Assembly (NCBI GenBank): GCA_014843695.1
Contig: CM026401.1
Coordinates: forward strand, 46,947,477-47,011,476
Reading direction: 5' to 3'
Source of the DNA: Archivesica marissinica
Lineage: Eukaryota > Mollusca > Bivalvia > Venerida > Vesicomyidae
Length of the DNA stretch: 64,000 nucleotides
Shown: in pieces, positions 34,401-49,400 of the stretch
How positions within the stretch are numbered: the stretch's first letter is position 1
Layout of the letters: each line of letters begins with the position of its first letter
Notes under the pieces: generated by a model
Database searches by the model: none
Told to the model about the DNA's origin: nothing
What the model saw: the letters and a program-made list of their open reading frames with translations, nothing else
Program-made: the position numbers and the translations under genes

Positions 34401-37400
34401 ACTGTTAAGTTAGCTTCGGGCACTACAAACTGATCGTACTGGTCAACAATGCATTGTGCTTTCTCCTTAAAGTTTTCAATTATAGTTGTGTCCCACCATT
34501 CATGCAGATTGCCGTCTTTGTCGTACTGCCGTCCTGCAAATGCATGATGTTAAAGTGTAAACTTTATATATTTTAAAGTGATTGCGAAGCAAGTTTTAAC
34601 AACTTATATTAAAGCGACATTACATCGCAAAAAGTCAAAAAATGCATTGTTCACGTATAAATGCATTGCTACTACAAATTCTTCCGAATACATTCGAACA
34701 CAAATATTGAATCAATAAACAGTGTTTTTGTGGTCTACAAACTTTCAAACGTGAATGAAGGATTTCATATACCGGTCATCCACGCTCCTGAATTGATGTG
34801 TGTTTGTCATTGGAGTCAATACTAAACGCGTGATACTGTCGCTTAGAGATAATAAATTTAACTAAGATTAGTCTACAAATAAATAAAGGCACACATGTGA
34901 GATATAACGGTATATCTGTACAATAAATCTCGTTATTCGGGATACACATGTTGTATTACGCACGCATGTCGAACCTGTTTACTATTATCTTGTTATGTCA
35001 ACAAACCGCGTATACGACGTTTTTTTATTAGTTGAAATACTCAGTTTTTGAGGCAAATATTTGGGGGAAACATTTATGATTATACCATATCATAGGAAAT
35101 TATATTCTGTATAAATTTGCGTTTTCACTGATGTAGTGACGCTTTAAATAAGCTTAACTAAAACAATTAATTTACCAATAGAATCGACATGATAACCGCC
35201 ATCGGCACACTCCGATGTAGTGTCGCTTTAATCACTCTCGTTGGCGCGGGTGAAAGCGTAAATGTGATCATACATGGTGTTACTAATCATACGAAAACAC
35301 GTATTTAATTTAATAATATTGTATTGCTTGTTTTATATACAATACAATTACAAATATAAAATTGATAAATATATGAACACAATGATACAACTATCCTCAC
35401 ACGAAAAAGAAAGTGTGCTATTGGCTTGGTTAGATGGAGAATTTTATGCTTATATACATCTATTGAAGCAAAATATAGGAACATTTGGAATCAATATGTG
35501 CAAAAATGTATTGGCTACACGATGATTTAATACTTGAACACTGATAAAACATATCTAGAAGCAAATGGGTTTTGCAACAAGTTTTACCATCATTAACTAG
35601 TGCCCTCAGACCAGGGTTCCCGCTGGCGGTCGCCAATGGCGCCAATTGCGACACAAATGTTGGCGCTAAATTTTGTGAATTGGCGAACATATTTGGCAGC
35701 AACCTTTTTTTTTAATTTTTTTTTTCTGGGGGGCACATGTTTTGTCAAATTCATGGCTCGAAATATTTATTTGTGAACTGTATGGAGCTTAGTTGGCGCC
35801 AAGTTTTTTTTAATTGGCTCCAGTGTTTTTCATTTGGCGACATAAGTGGTGCACACAAACGTTCAGACAGAGGAAACCCTGCTCCCCCATAAACACGTGT
35901 ACTGTAACCTAGTTCCTTAAAGGAAAAACCCTTTACACACGCTGTTTGCCGCCATTTAAGCACCATCTTATTAGATAATATTCGAAAAGTCACACTTCAA
36001 ATAAAGAAGATAAGGGAACTTGATATATTTATCAAAATGGCTGCTATTTTGTATCTGTGCGTATTTATGTCGTTATAACTACTGTACGTTTAGGATAACT
36101 TGGCAGTGACGTACAAGGGCTATACCTATCAAACTGTACGTTTAGGATAACTTGGCAGTGACGTACAAGGGCTATACCTATCAAACTGTACGTTTAGGAT
36201 AACTTGACAGTGACGTACAAGGGCTATACCTATCAAACTGTACGTTTAGGATAACTTGGCAGTGACGTACAAGGGCTATACCTATCAAACTGTACGTTAA
36301 GGATAACTTGGCAGTGACGTACAAGGGCTATACCTATCAAACTGTACGTTTAGGATAACTTGGCAGTGACGTACAAGGGTTATAACTATCAGTACAGGTA
36401 ATTCGGGTACATTTACAGTTATCGATATTACTATATATATAATCGGAGAAAATAGCCGATGTATCTGTCTTGTGTTGTGGACATTGCCAACGGGAGTAAA
36501 TATTGAGTGACGTCACTGTCAAGTTATCCTAAACGTACTATACAGAAACAGTACCTATCTTAGCATATATATTCTGATAATGGCGGTGTGTCATTTTTAA
36601 ACTTGCTTGGATATGGTCATAGCAATATGTATGTACAGTATCAAGTCTATGGTGTATCATAATTTAAAACACAAATTTGTTTTGAACCTGAAACCATTTG
36701 TCCAGAACCCACACCCCTGTAGCTCATATGGGCAACCGGTAGCGACGATGAATAACCGCAAAACACACCATGCTTGAACTGTAAGTTGAATAGGCTTACC
36801 TCTATCATCGAACCCATGCGTGATTTCGTGGCCTATAACAACACCTATAGCGCCGTAATTCATAGATCTGCAAAACAAATTTTACGTTTACAGCGTGTAG
36901 TGATTTTCGAACTATTTACCAGGCCAGAGGTTATAAAGCTTTTCTCAGAACTCAAATTCGAGCTCAAGTGATTTGATCACAGGCACCAGACACAAAAAAA
37001 AATTTTATTTTTGGCCTATGGTCATATAGTAAGTAATATATAATAAAGGCAACCAACGAAAGTGAAACATGCATGCAGAAACATCGACGAGAAACTAGGT
37101 AAAAACGACCAGATCACTGATTTGCCCTCGTGGTCCCGACCGGAAGACCTTATTCTATCAACAAATACTTTTTATTTCATGGAGATCGGTCAAATAACAC
37201 CAGAATGGCACATTGTTTCATCGTGAACAGCAGGGCATGAAATGTTGTCGTTTTGGCTGGGTGTTCGGTTTTTGATTTGGCGGAATGTTTTCTCGGCGTT
37301 TTACCCAGTGTAATACTCATAACATCTAAAAATCACTCATACTTCGTTAAATGGAATCTTTCTCTCGCGAATCATGTTGTTTGCAGCCTCGGCGTGCAGA

Positions 37401-40400
37401 TCCAACAGCAATACAGGAATCAAATACAAAACAAAAGTGAAATTCAATAATTGTTCCATTTTGGATAAGATCCGCGGTGAATATACAGCGGCATTTCATT
37501 GGCTGCTGTTTATATATGTATTTACATGTTTCATTTTTGACCAATGAGAAAAAAGCATTCATTCACATCGTATGTTGCCAAAAACCGATCGCCCAGCCAA
37601 AACGACAACTTTTCGTTTCCTGCTGTTCCCGATGAAACAATGCGCCGTTCAGGTGTTATTTGATCGATCTCGATGAAATAAAAAGTATTTGTTGATAGAA
37701 AAAGGTCTTCCGGTCGGGACCACGAGGGCAAATCAGTGATCTGGTCGTTTTTACCTAGTTTCTCGTCGATGTTTCTGCATGCATGTTTCAATTTCGTTGG
37801 TTGCCTTTATTATATATTACTTACTATATGACCATAGGCCAAAAATAAAAAAATAAATTTGTGTCTGGTGCCTGTGGATTTGATAGGTTGATTCTGAGAT
37901 TTACATTCAGCTGAATCAAGTTGTTTATCAAAAGTATGAAAAGCGGAAGTGAACTTCACTTCCGTTTTTCATAATGCTAATAAAAACCTTGAGAAAGGTG
38001 GGTTAATCCCACCGACACGTCGGTACACCTGTGTTGCAGTGTATTCTATATATCATATGTCAGAGGAGATCATTAGTACAATTTACAATTTATTAGTATA
38101 TGTATAGTAGCGATACGTCATTGATTGCATCATCGATTATAATCACGTGAACAACACATGTATGGTAGCGATACGTCATTGGTTGCATCATCGATGATAG
38201 TCACGTGAACAACACATGTATGGTAGCGATACGTCATTGATTGCATCATCGATGATAGTCACGTGAACAACACATGAATGGTAGCGACACGTCATTGATT
38301 GCATCATCGATGACGTATCGCTGTTCTCATTTTGTTCGAATTCTGTCTATGTGACGTATATTTACAGGTGTTCACAATGTCAGATAATTAGTATCTTACT
38401 TTGGCTGATTTTTACTGTAAAATGGTGGTTGTAGTATTCCTGCAGGGAACACTGAAAGGCAAACATTGCATTAACAATTCTCTATTTCCTTCAAGAAAAT
38501 GCACACGTATAACAAACCATAGCAAATGTATTCGAGATAGCGCAGTGGTAGCGCCCAGCTGTAGCCGTTGCGATAGTGCCCTTAGGCAAGGCATTTAACT
38601 TCCACATAACCTCTTATCGCTCCCACGTGGCGATGGATTCCACCAGGATTGAGATATCGAGGGCGATTAATATAATGTTGTAAAAACGTGTTTCGAAATC
38701 GCGGTAAAGTAAATTTGTATGAATTAAATATATTTATAATGGTGGGTGCAATACGTGTGCATTTCTTCTGTAACCATGTGTATGTGTATGTTCCGTTAAT
38801 GTCAAACCCCTCGCGGGGACTTATACATGTTTTCCTGGGCAGGCTTAGCCGACTTAAGCTACTTCTGGACCAGTACTAAGCAATGTGTGCGAGGTGCCTT
38901 GCTCAATGGCAGTACATACGTGGCCTGACCGAGTATCGAACCCGGGACCGTTCGATTCCAAATCCGACGCTCTACCACTGGACCACGGACGCCACTATGC
39001 AAACATACACTAATTCATTTTAATAATTCAATATGTAACAAATGTGTTCAATCGAATTTTAGACACATATAATCATATAATATAATTCTATTTACAATAT
39101 ATAAGGAATGATACTCGGATTAATAGGTTACATCGGGGTATGAATTAAATGTGCATTGTGCCTGCTTAAAATGTGTGACGGCCAAATGCCTCCACTCTAG
39201 GTCTCCACTTTAGACAAGCCAATGATAGTTCATACCCCGATGGAAACTATTAACCCGCGATTCATTACTTATATTTACAGATCAGAACAGAAATTTTATT
39301 AAGACTTGTACATGGTACATCGTCAAATACATATATACAAATATATATGATGTAAATATATACAACAATTTTATCGTGGTCATGTGGCATATAGAATCTG
39401 ATAATAATAAGAAATTACATTAAGTATTCGTTTCAATGACACACAGAAAAAACTATCGCACTTTGCATTTAATATGTCTTTTTTCCCCATTCGGCTCTGT
39501 TCGTACATGTAGCTCATCTTCTCCATAACAAAACATAATAGCACATGAATCAATGTGCGCAAACCATGATTGAAATGAGTTATTAATATTATCTGGGTTA
39601 AAAAACGCCACACTCGCTCACAGTAGATTTTAAGTAAAATTTAAGATTTATGAAATCCCCATATTTCTGATCCATATAACAGTGTGATACTTACTGATGT
39701 TATTCAGAATTGAGCTATAAAATGCATTTACTGTTGACGGGGGTGTGGTCCATCTGAAATGTATATTATGACATAATACGAGTAAATCATATCGATACAG
39801 AAAATACATAGCATGTATAATTATACACTTGTTCCCGGCCTATCCTGGGGAACAGCGTAAGTACCGGAACTAAATAGAAACAAAGGATATAAATAGTAAA
39901 TTATAATATATTGAGAACGAGGCTGAATATTATATTATTTAAATTCTCGTTGTTGTCATGGCAATTTGCACACATATAGATAGTATTACAAATTATTAAT
40001 TTCATAATAACATACTCCATGCATACTACTAAGTGGTATGTTATTATGAAATTAATAAGGATAATAAGTACTAACACATGGAGTGGGGGGGGGGCTTTCG
40101 TCGCGTACTTTTTAAAGTCGTTGACTTCAAATCACTTGCCCGTCATCGCTGTAGGTTCGAATCGCACTGGTGGTATGGGGTTCTTTCATGTTCCAGCTGG
40201 CTTGCGAACGTTCGGTGGTTCTACACCGCCCCCATGCCTGTAATACTGCTCGAATGGGCATCCGTGGTCTCCTCGCCCACATAGCATATGGTGAGTTCCT
40301 ATGTATGATCGAATGGGCATTCGTGGTCTCCTCGCCCACATAGCATATGGTGAGTTCCTATGTATGATCGAATGGGCATTCGTGGTCTCCTCGCCCACAT

Positions 40401-43400
40401 AGCATATGGTGAGTTCCTATGTATGATCGAATGGGCATTCGTGGTCTCCTCGCCCACATAGCATATGGTGAGTTCCTATGTATGATCGAATGGGCATTCG
40501 TGGTCTCCTCGCCCACATAGCATATGGTGAGTTCCTATGTATGATCGAATGGGCATTCGTGGTCTCCTCGCCCACATAGCATATGGTGAGTTCCTATGTA
40601 TGATCGAATGGGCATTCGTGGTCTCCTCGCCCACATAGCATATGGTGAGTTCCTATGTATGATCGAATGGGCATTCGTGGTCTCCTCGCCCACATAGCAT
40701 ATGGTGAGTTCCTATGTATGATCGAATGGGCATTCGTGGTCTCCTCGCCCACATAGCATATGGTGAGTTCCTATGTATGATCGAATGGGCATTCGTGGTC
40801 TCCTCGCCCACATAGCATATGGTGAGTTCCTATGTATGATCGAATGGGCATTCGTGGTCTCCTCGCCCACATAGCATATGGTGAGTTCCTATGTATGATC
40901 GAATGGGCATTCGTGGTCTCCTCGCCCACATAACATATGGTGAGTTCCTATGTATGATCGAATGGACATCCGTGGTCTCCTCGCCCACATAACATATGGT
41001 GAGTTCTATGTATGATCGAATGGACATTCGTGGTCTCCTCGCCCACAAAACATATGGTGCGTTCCTATGTATGATCGAATGGGCATTCGTGGTCTCCTCG
41101 CCCACATAACATATGGTGAGTTCCTATGTATGATCGAATGGGCATTCGTGGTCTCCTCGCCCACAACATATGGTGAGTTCCTATGTGTGATCTGAGCTGT
41201 TTTGAGCGACAATAAACTCACAATAAAGCAAATTAACAAACACTACTAACACGTCTTTACGGTACATCTTCCGCAGATCACGAAGTCCGTTAGCTGCCAT
41301 TCTTATTAAGTTGTTGAGTACATTCTTGAAATACTCATTTCTATCCATGCTTGCCTGAAATACACAAAATACATGTTTAACCGGTATGTGTTTAGTTTAA
41401 CTCTTTCACCGCCAATGTCGCAAAAAAGCGACTTTGTAAAAAAGTAGAGAACCCGATCGGACAGAACAGAACATGCCGTCTGATCAGGCTATATGCTGAT
41501 TGCTCTTCAGACAGTGGAGCTGAAGCACCTGTCCGAATAGCAAATAACATAGATCCTGATCAGACGCGGCGTTACGCACATTCAGATTGAAATTCGCCAT
41601 GTGAACATTTTAGAAATCATCCATTGAATATGATCGGTTGTTGTGTCAATAACGACAGCATTCAGATTGTAATTCGCCATGTGCACATTTTAGAAATCAT
41701 CCATTGAATATGATCGGTTATTGTGTCAATAACGACAGCATTCAGATTGTAATTCGCCATGTGCACATTTTAGAAATCATCCATTGAATATGATCGGTTG
41801 TTGTGTCAATAACGACAGCATTCAGATTGTAATTCGCCATGTGCACATTTTAGAAATCATCCATTGAATATGATCGGTTGTTGTGTCAAAAAACGTGCGG
41901 TGTTGGTTGCATAATCCTTACGGTGTGGCGTCCGTGGTCCAGTGGTAGAGCGTCGGATTTGGAATCAAACGGTCCCGGGTTCGATACTCGGTCAGGCCAC
42001 GTATGTAGTGTCATTGAGCAAGGCACCTCACACACGTTGCTTAGTATTGGTTAATCGCTTAGGTCGGCTAAGCCTGCCCAGGAAAACATGTCTAAGTCCC
42101 CGCGAGGGATTTGACATTAAAGGAACATACATACATACAAGTGTCTCACCGAGAAGGAGTGTGTATAAGCTGAGATTACAGGTACATTGGGATAGCTTAT
42201 TGAAGAGAGTTGTACGGCGTTGATCGTATAAATGGCATTGAAAGAAGAACTGGAAATTATCTTTGTTGTATATACGTAAATAGGCAGAAGTGCATCCACG
42301 GTCCACGGTCGAATGTAGTCCCAATAACTAATATAGTTCATTTTTCATTTTGATAAAAATGCATTTTCATGAAGGGCAGTGTATATTTTTGTGTTTTGAG
42401 AAGACTTGACTAGTTGATGTGTAGAAAAGATGTGGTATAAGAATTCAGGCCATTGCAAACTGAAGATTGGTATACTGTATCATTTGGCGGAGGAATACAG
42501 TGTGTAAACACAGTGACGTTATTCACAGGTGAGCACTGGCTATTTGAAACATAACATTGGAAATATTCTCGTGTGTTTCAAGCTGATTTGAATACCTCTT
42601 CACAGTGGATGTGGTATCAGAAGAAATGAAAGTTTGGAACTATAAATGAACAGACTGTATGGTTTTACATTTTACTATGTATTTAATAGACAATGTATGT
42701 GTTGTTTTACAACCTATAGAACCACATCTGCAGAATGGTGATTATAAAATGTTCGTTAGGAAATGCTTGTTGTACTGGGAACTACATTTCGTGTATGTAG
42801 AACATGGGATCTTCTTTTCCCATGGTAAAATACTTTTCCAATTTTATACTATTCAGGTTTGTGCAAATAGTTTACATATACTTTGTACTCTGCCTTTTAT
42901 TAACTTAATAACTTGTAAAGGAATAGTTTACTTCATTATATACCAGAGGACGTAGTAAACGCACACCTACATTATATACTAGAGGACAAAGTAAACGCAC
43001 ACCTACATTATATACTAGAGGACATAGAAAACGCACACCTACATTATATACTAGAGGACATAGAAAACGCACACCTACATTATATACTAGAGGACAAAGT
43101 AAACGCACACCTACGTTATATACAGAGGACTAGAAAACGCACCCTACATTATATACTAAGGAAAAACGCAACCTAATTATATACTAGAGGACAAACACAC
43201 CACTTAATACTAGAGGACATAGAAAACGCACACCTACATTATATACTAGAGGACATAGAAAACGCACACCTACATTATATACTAGAGGACATAGAAAACG
43301 CACACCTACATTATATACTATAGGACATGGAAAACGCACACCTACATCATACACTAGAGAACATAGAAAACGCACACCTACATTGTATGATTATTATTAC

Positions 43401-46400
43401 ATGAAAACGAAATACGAAGGATTCCATCAAAGATATATCACATCTTTATTACAAAACACAAACTGAACAACTAAAATATTCCAAAATGTTTAAAACTATG
43501 TACATGTATTTATATAGTTATTGTTTTTCATGTAAAAACACACTTATCCGAAGTGTGCGTTTTCTATGTCCTCTAGTATATGTTCTATGTTGTGTGTGGT
43601 TATGTTATGTATGTGTCCAGATGTCATTATAGTACATGTTTATAATTACCGTTCACATTACGCTGCTTGTCCATGTATAGTTTAAAAACATAATTTAGTT
43701 CCCAATATAATACATATTGAACAATGCATACATCACACATAATCAAAATACAGAAACAGGATTAGAATGAAAGACAGAGTCTTATATAATTCTTCTCCTC
43801 TAGTATAACTGTGTTAAGACAAATTGTGTGTTTGGACTGTACAAGTTAAATGGACCAATCATAAAGATTGGCAGGTCTTACACAAAACTATACGTAACCT
43901 ATGCACATTTATTTGAGCTCGATTGCGAAACAAGTTCTGGCAACTTATATTAATCACTCTGGAAACCTCATTCCTCATGGAATCCATCGCCACGAGGGAG
44001 AGAGAAGAGGCAACGTGGAATTAAATGTCTTGCCTACGGGTACAATCGTAACAGCTCCAGCGGGTCTCAAACTCCGGACCTTTCGCTCCTTATGCGAACG
44101 CTCTACTACTACTACGCTATCACGACTTTCACAGACACAAACAATACGTACGTTTGCATAGAGTTCGTTAATCGTATCTGCATCCACTATATCGTCCGGG
44201 TAGCCGATCCACTCCCCAATAGCATCCGCCTGAAGTGAAAATGTACTCCTTTAGATATATAGGTACAGTCTACATCCGTTATGTCAAAGTCGGTTATGTC
44301 GAATTTTTCGGTTATCTCGAAGTCGGATCAAAGTCCCGTTTCAGACACTATCATTTTACATATAACTGGATCTGTTTATATCGAATTTCGTTAAGTCAAA
44401 CTTCGGTTATGTCGAAGTATTTTGTTCGGTCCGACGGAATTCGACATAACCGATGTAGATAAGCCATGATCGGAGGTTATGATACTTTCCCCAAATCTCA
44501 ACATCCTGACTCGAGCTTTCTGATTGGTCAAGACTGAAGAGCAAATCTCACACTCAGCCAATCATATCACTTCGGCTTGAGATTTGAGAAAAAAAGGTTC
44601 ATAACCGCCGACACAGGTTTCAAATCCACAACGGTGCGGTGGCATCGCCTAGCATTTGCGTATATGATTACTCTACCACTGTGCCACCGCGACTTCCCTA
44701 GCTTGTGCAAATAAATCCGAAAACATGATTTTCAATAAATCACACAGATAAGTTTGATGTTGTCTCCAACTCTGACTATTAGTATGGGGAGACTCACCAG
44801 AAATAGTATGTAGTGAAAGCGTTATGCATACAATGAGTTCGAGCTATCACTATAGTTGGACAATAAAACATTAACACAACATCGAACACAGACTGGTTCG
44901 ACCAGATTGACGTCATACATCTGCTATTGTTCAACCAGTCAAAATACTACTGTTCATCTAATTCCAAGATGGCGGCTAACAGATAAAAAGTGTTATTGAA
45001 CGGTACATTTTATATTGAAATTCGCATTCGGATTTTATTTTTAACTTATGTTTATTTAACGTTGACAATTTGAGCGACGGACAAGCACCGTACGTAGCCG
45101 AAGCTGGAAATGGTTGCGAGTGCTTTAGATTATTATTCATCCAACAAATTAAAATTCATGAGATCAATACTATTTGAACTGTACACGTTAAGTAGTTAAC
45201 ACGTTGGACTGGTAATCCAGGGATAGCAGGTTCGATCCCCCGTCTGACCCTAATAAAATTAACAGTCTTTCAGATGAGACTTTAAACCGAGGTCTCGTGT
45301 CGGTGCTTTACACGTAAAAGAACCAGATGAGACTCTGTAATGGGTCTCTGATTGTGTCATTGCACTATCCTCCAAAAATCTAAAATGACTAATCTCTTCA
45401 GGAGGCGTCGCTCATATGGGCAACCGGTAGCGACGATAAATAAACGTAAAGCACACAGACAACTCGGTCCGTTGAAAACTGAAACGTGTTTACCTTTTCT
45501 CTTGCCAGAACTTTAGTTGGTTCGTCCATCCAATCCGATTCATCTAGGAGCTCATTAAACGAGTTTCTAATATTCCCAATCATATCGAGCGCCTTGAAGA
45601 TAGAGAGCAACACTTTATTCCAAGGAGAACACATTCCTTCAAGTTTCAGTCAATACCGAAATAAAATATCGACGATTCTATGTCGATTATGTTTGGTTCG
45701 GAGGGGCAACCATGCTCCTCCTTCGCCAGTAATAACAGTAAGTACCCAGCAACAAATAAGCCAACGGAGGGGGAAATAGAAGAGAAACAGCAACAATATC
45801 TCATTACATATGTTCAAGACAAAATGTAAATTATAGATACAACAACTTTTTAATCGGTAGACACTAGAAAGTTATATATATAATGATTGTCATTCAATAT
45901 TCTTATGTCGTTTTGTATTTCGATAACATTACCTGATTTGTTTAAGTTACATCGTACAACATTATACATGTATATTGCATGGCGTAATTGTGTACTTTGA
46001 TTATAATTAGTGTGTATGTGCATTAATGCTATAGTGTTAAGAAATTTAAGAGGGCCCTAAGGAAGATTGGTTCAGAACTAATTAGGTCACCCTCTATAAA
46101 CAAAGAAATCTATCTATTAACTCAGAATTACTAATCTCTGTCACAGACATTTTGACGAGACCGCAACACCGACCCGTTTGTTTTCGTTTGCAATGGAACT
46201 TGTTTTGCATTCACATGCATACAATTATTATATATAACTAAATATGATTATTTAATGGACTCGGTTACAGACGGATCTGTAGTCCAGTGGTAACACGCTG
46301 GACTGGTAATCCAGGGATCGCAGGTTCGATCCCCCGTCTGACCCTAATAAAATTAACAGTCTTTCAGTTGGGACTTTAAACCGAGGTCTCGTGTCGGTGC

Positions 46401-49400
46401 TTTACACCGTACACGTAAAAGAACCAGAGGAGACTCTAAGAACTGTATATGCAACGTGTTGTAATACGCGTACTTACACATGAACTACTAAAAAACTGAA
46501 AATCAACGTCAAAACTCATTTACATAAGTTCGTCTTCATTCGGTCATTCTGTCTGTATCATTGCACTATCCTCCAAAAATCTAAAATGACTAATATTTTC
46601 AGGAGGCGTCGCTCATATGGGCAACCGGTAGCGACGATAAATAAACGTAAAACGCACACGGACTCGGTGTTCACAGACGCATTAACACATTCTGACATGT
46701 ATTCAAAGCCTATTCAAGACGTTGACGTATAATACATGTATGTGTATTGCATAATATTAGAATGGCGATATGTGGCCGCAATATTTTGATTAATAGGTTT
46801 CGTCTGTTTCCCACGATTCTTCTCGCACAAAAGGAGAAATAATGGTGTGACGTATTTCTGATGACGTATACAAGTTTGCGAGATACCTCGGCATTTTCCG
46901 TAAGCCGATGTTTACCGAGTAAGACTATGTATATAAGTAATGAGTAATTGCGACAATTAAGCCTACTGCCGTACATGGATTATTGCCCCTAGTCACAGGA
47001 AAACTCGCAAATTAATTAAGGTTATAGATATGAAAATCCATGACCGGTATTAAATCAAATTTAAATAGTTCTACATTAATAAAATGTTGAATCTTGATCA
47101 TATATTGGTAATATTTGACAGAACCTTAAAAAAAGGCATTGCCGTTTCCACCAAAAGTTTTGCGATTGTGAACCTCTCAAATATAGATCTGTTTTGTAGA
47201 GCGATTCGTTGTGACCGTCATTGAATAGAACTGTATATAACGTACCACTTCCTTTGCAGTCTCGTCAAAGTTTTCTTTTACAAACATATGTCCAACAGCC
47301 ATACCGAACAAATTGGCAGTATAGACCACACAGTCACGCCACCGGGCACTCGAAGACGCTGTCCCGTATATAACCTGTGGTGCAAATATAATATGTTATT
47401 TGTGTTAAACCTTCATTAAATATCAGTTTACTTTAAAGTGACACTACATCGGTGAAAACGCAAATGTCTGCAAAATGTAATTTGCTATTATATGGTATAA
47501 TTATTTTTTTCCAAATATTTGCCTCAAACACTGAGTATTTTCAACAAATAAACAAACGTCGTATACGCGGTTTGTTGACATAGCAAAATAATGTAAATAG
47601 GGTCGACATTCATGCGTAATACATGTACAACGCGTTTATCCTGAATAGCACAAGGTGTGGTACGTATGTACCGTGATATCTCACATGTGTGCCTATGCAT
47701 ATTTATTTGTATACTAATCTTAATTAAATTATATCTAATCGAAAGTATCGCGTGTTTAGTATTGACTCCAATAACAAACAAAACGTCAATTCAGGAGCGT
47801 GGATGACCGTTATATGAAATCCTACTCTCACTTTTGAATGTTTGTATACCACAAAATCATTGTTTATTGATTCAATGTTAGTGTTCGAATGTATTCTGAA
47901 GAATGTGTAGTAGCAACTCATTTATACGTGAGCAAATGCATTTTACTTGCTTTTTGCAATGTAATGTCGCTTTAATAATATTTTATTGCTCGATTCATTT
48001 TACATTGCCACAAGTTCTAGCAGCATTAGTTACGGCCGTTCCCGTAAATTAAATAATATCAGGGGCGTAGCTAGGTCCAATCAAATGTATACGCAAATCA
48101 CCTAGGGTGTTGGGGGCATGCTTCTTCGGGGTGGGGTACTGGGAGGAAATCCCAAGAACGTCGATTGTGCAATCTGAAGCCATTTACAGCCAACATTTAA
48201 CTTGTCTTTCCGGTATGTTTGTATTTTAAATAATTCGCAAGCTGGCCAGATTATTACAGTGGAAGATTAGAGGCATTCTACAAACATCTAACCCTATTTA
48301 GGTTCGTGTTTTATTGCATCATTATCCGGGGGGGCTCTGTGACCGATGTCCTCCGTGGCCGAGGGTCATCCGTGACCGAGTGGTTACGGTCGTTGACTTG
48401 CCCCTCAACGCTGTAGGTTCGAATCCTATTGGATGTGTCGAAATACTTGCAGAAGGTCGTTGGTTCTACCATGGTATCCGTCAGTGGCGGAAATATTGCT
48501 CGGAATGGCACTGGGTATCTTCCTACGCAATGTAAATATCTTGAGAGCCGCGCAAGTTGTTTGTGCGATGCTAATCTTTAGGAACAAACAACAAGAATAA
48601 ACAAATCTTTATTCTGGTGGTTGGTGCATTTGCTCCTGGCTGTAAACGTCACTGCAAGCCAATCGAACGTCAATTATCTCCGGTACATTTCTTTTTCAGC
48701 AATACAACATGGCGAGTTAATAAAAGTACTGGAAGGCAATTTAGTCTATACAAATTTATTTTAGCTCGATTGCGAAACAAGTTCTTACAATTTATATTAA
48801 TCACTCTCGAGACCTCATTCCTGATGGAATCCATCGCCACGAGGGCGAGAGAGAAGAGGCAACGTGGAATTGAAATGCCTTGCCTAAGGGCACACTCGTA
48901 ACGGCTCCAGCGGGGCTAGAACTCCGGACCTTTCGCACCTGAAGCGAACGCGCATCCACTGCGCTCTCACGACTTCCACTGGGAAACAATAGTATGGCTG
49001 GTACTACTTGGAGGAGAAGAGAATTGACAGACATACCTTGTAATACGTTGTGATGATAGTTTTGAATCTGCTGTCCAGATTATTGATGCGGTTTTTCATG
49101 ATGTACCATACAAAATAGTTGGCAACGACGCTGTTAACGATACAAAAAAAGCATCTAACATAAATATGTTAAATTATGAATAATAATAATAATAATAATA
49201 AAGACTTTATTTAACGAGAGTACTCAGTTAATCTACCATGAGGCCAGGCCCTCAACATATATACAATCAAATGCAATCAAAAGATAGCACTATAAGTGAG
49301 AACTGCACATTGGAATAATATAGTAATGTAAAAGCTGAAAATTAGAGAAACTATATTTAATATGTAATGGAATATGATGATATATGGAATTGGCTAGCAG

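Noticed and set aside
41266..41271. Alternative donor for peptidase exon 9 (AAGAT|GTACCG)
   Set aside because: It keeps phase but removes five residues from a segment of fixed length in the family; the GTTAGT donor at 41245-41250 gives the expected spacing.
42659..42955. 98-codon frame within peptidase intron 8
   Set aside because: AT-rich, no motif, crosses the border of a mobile element.
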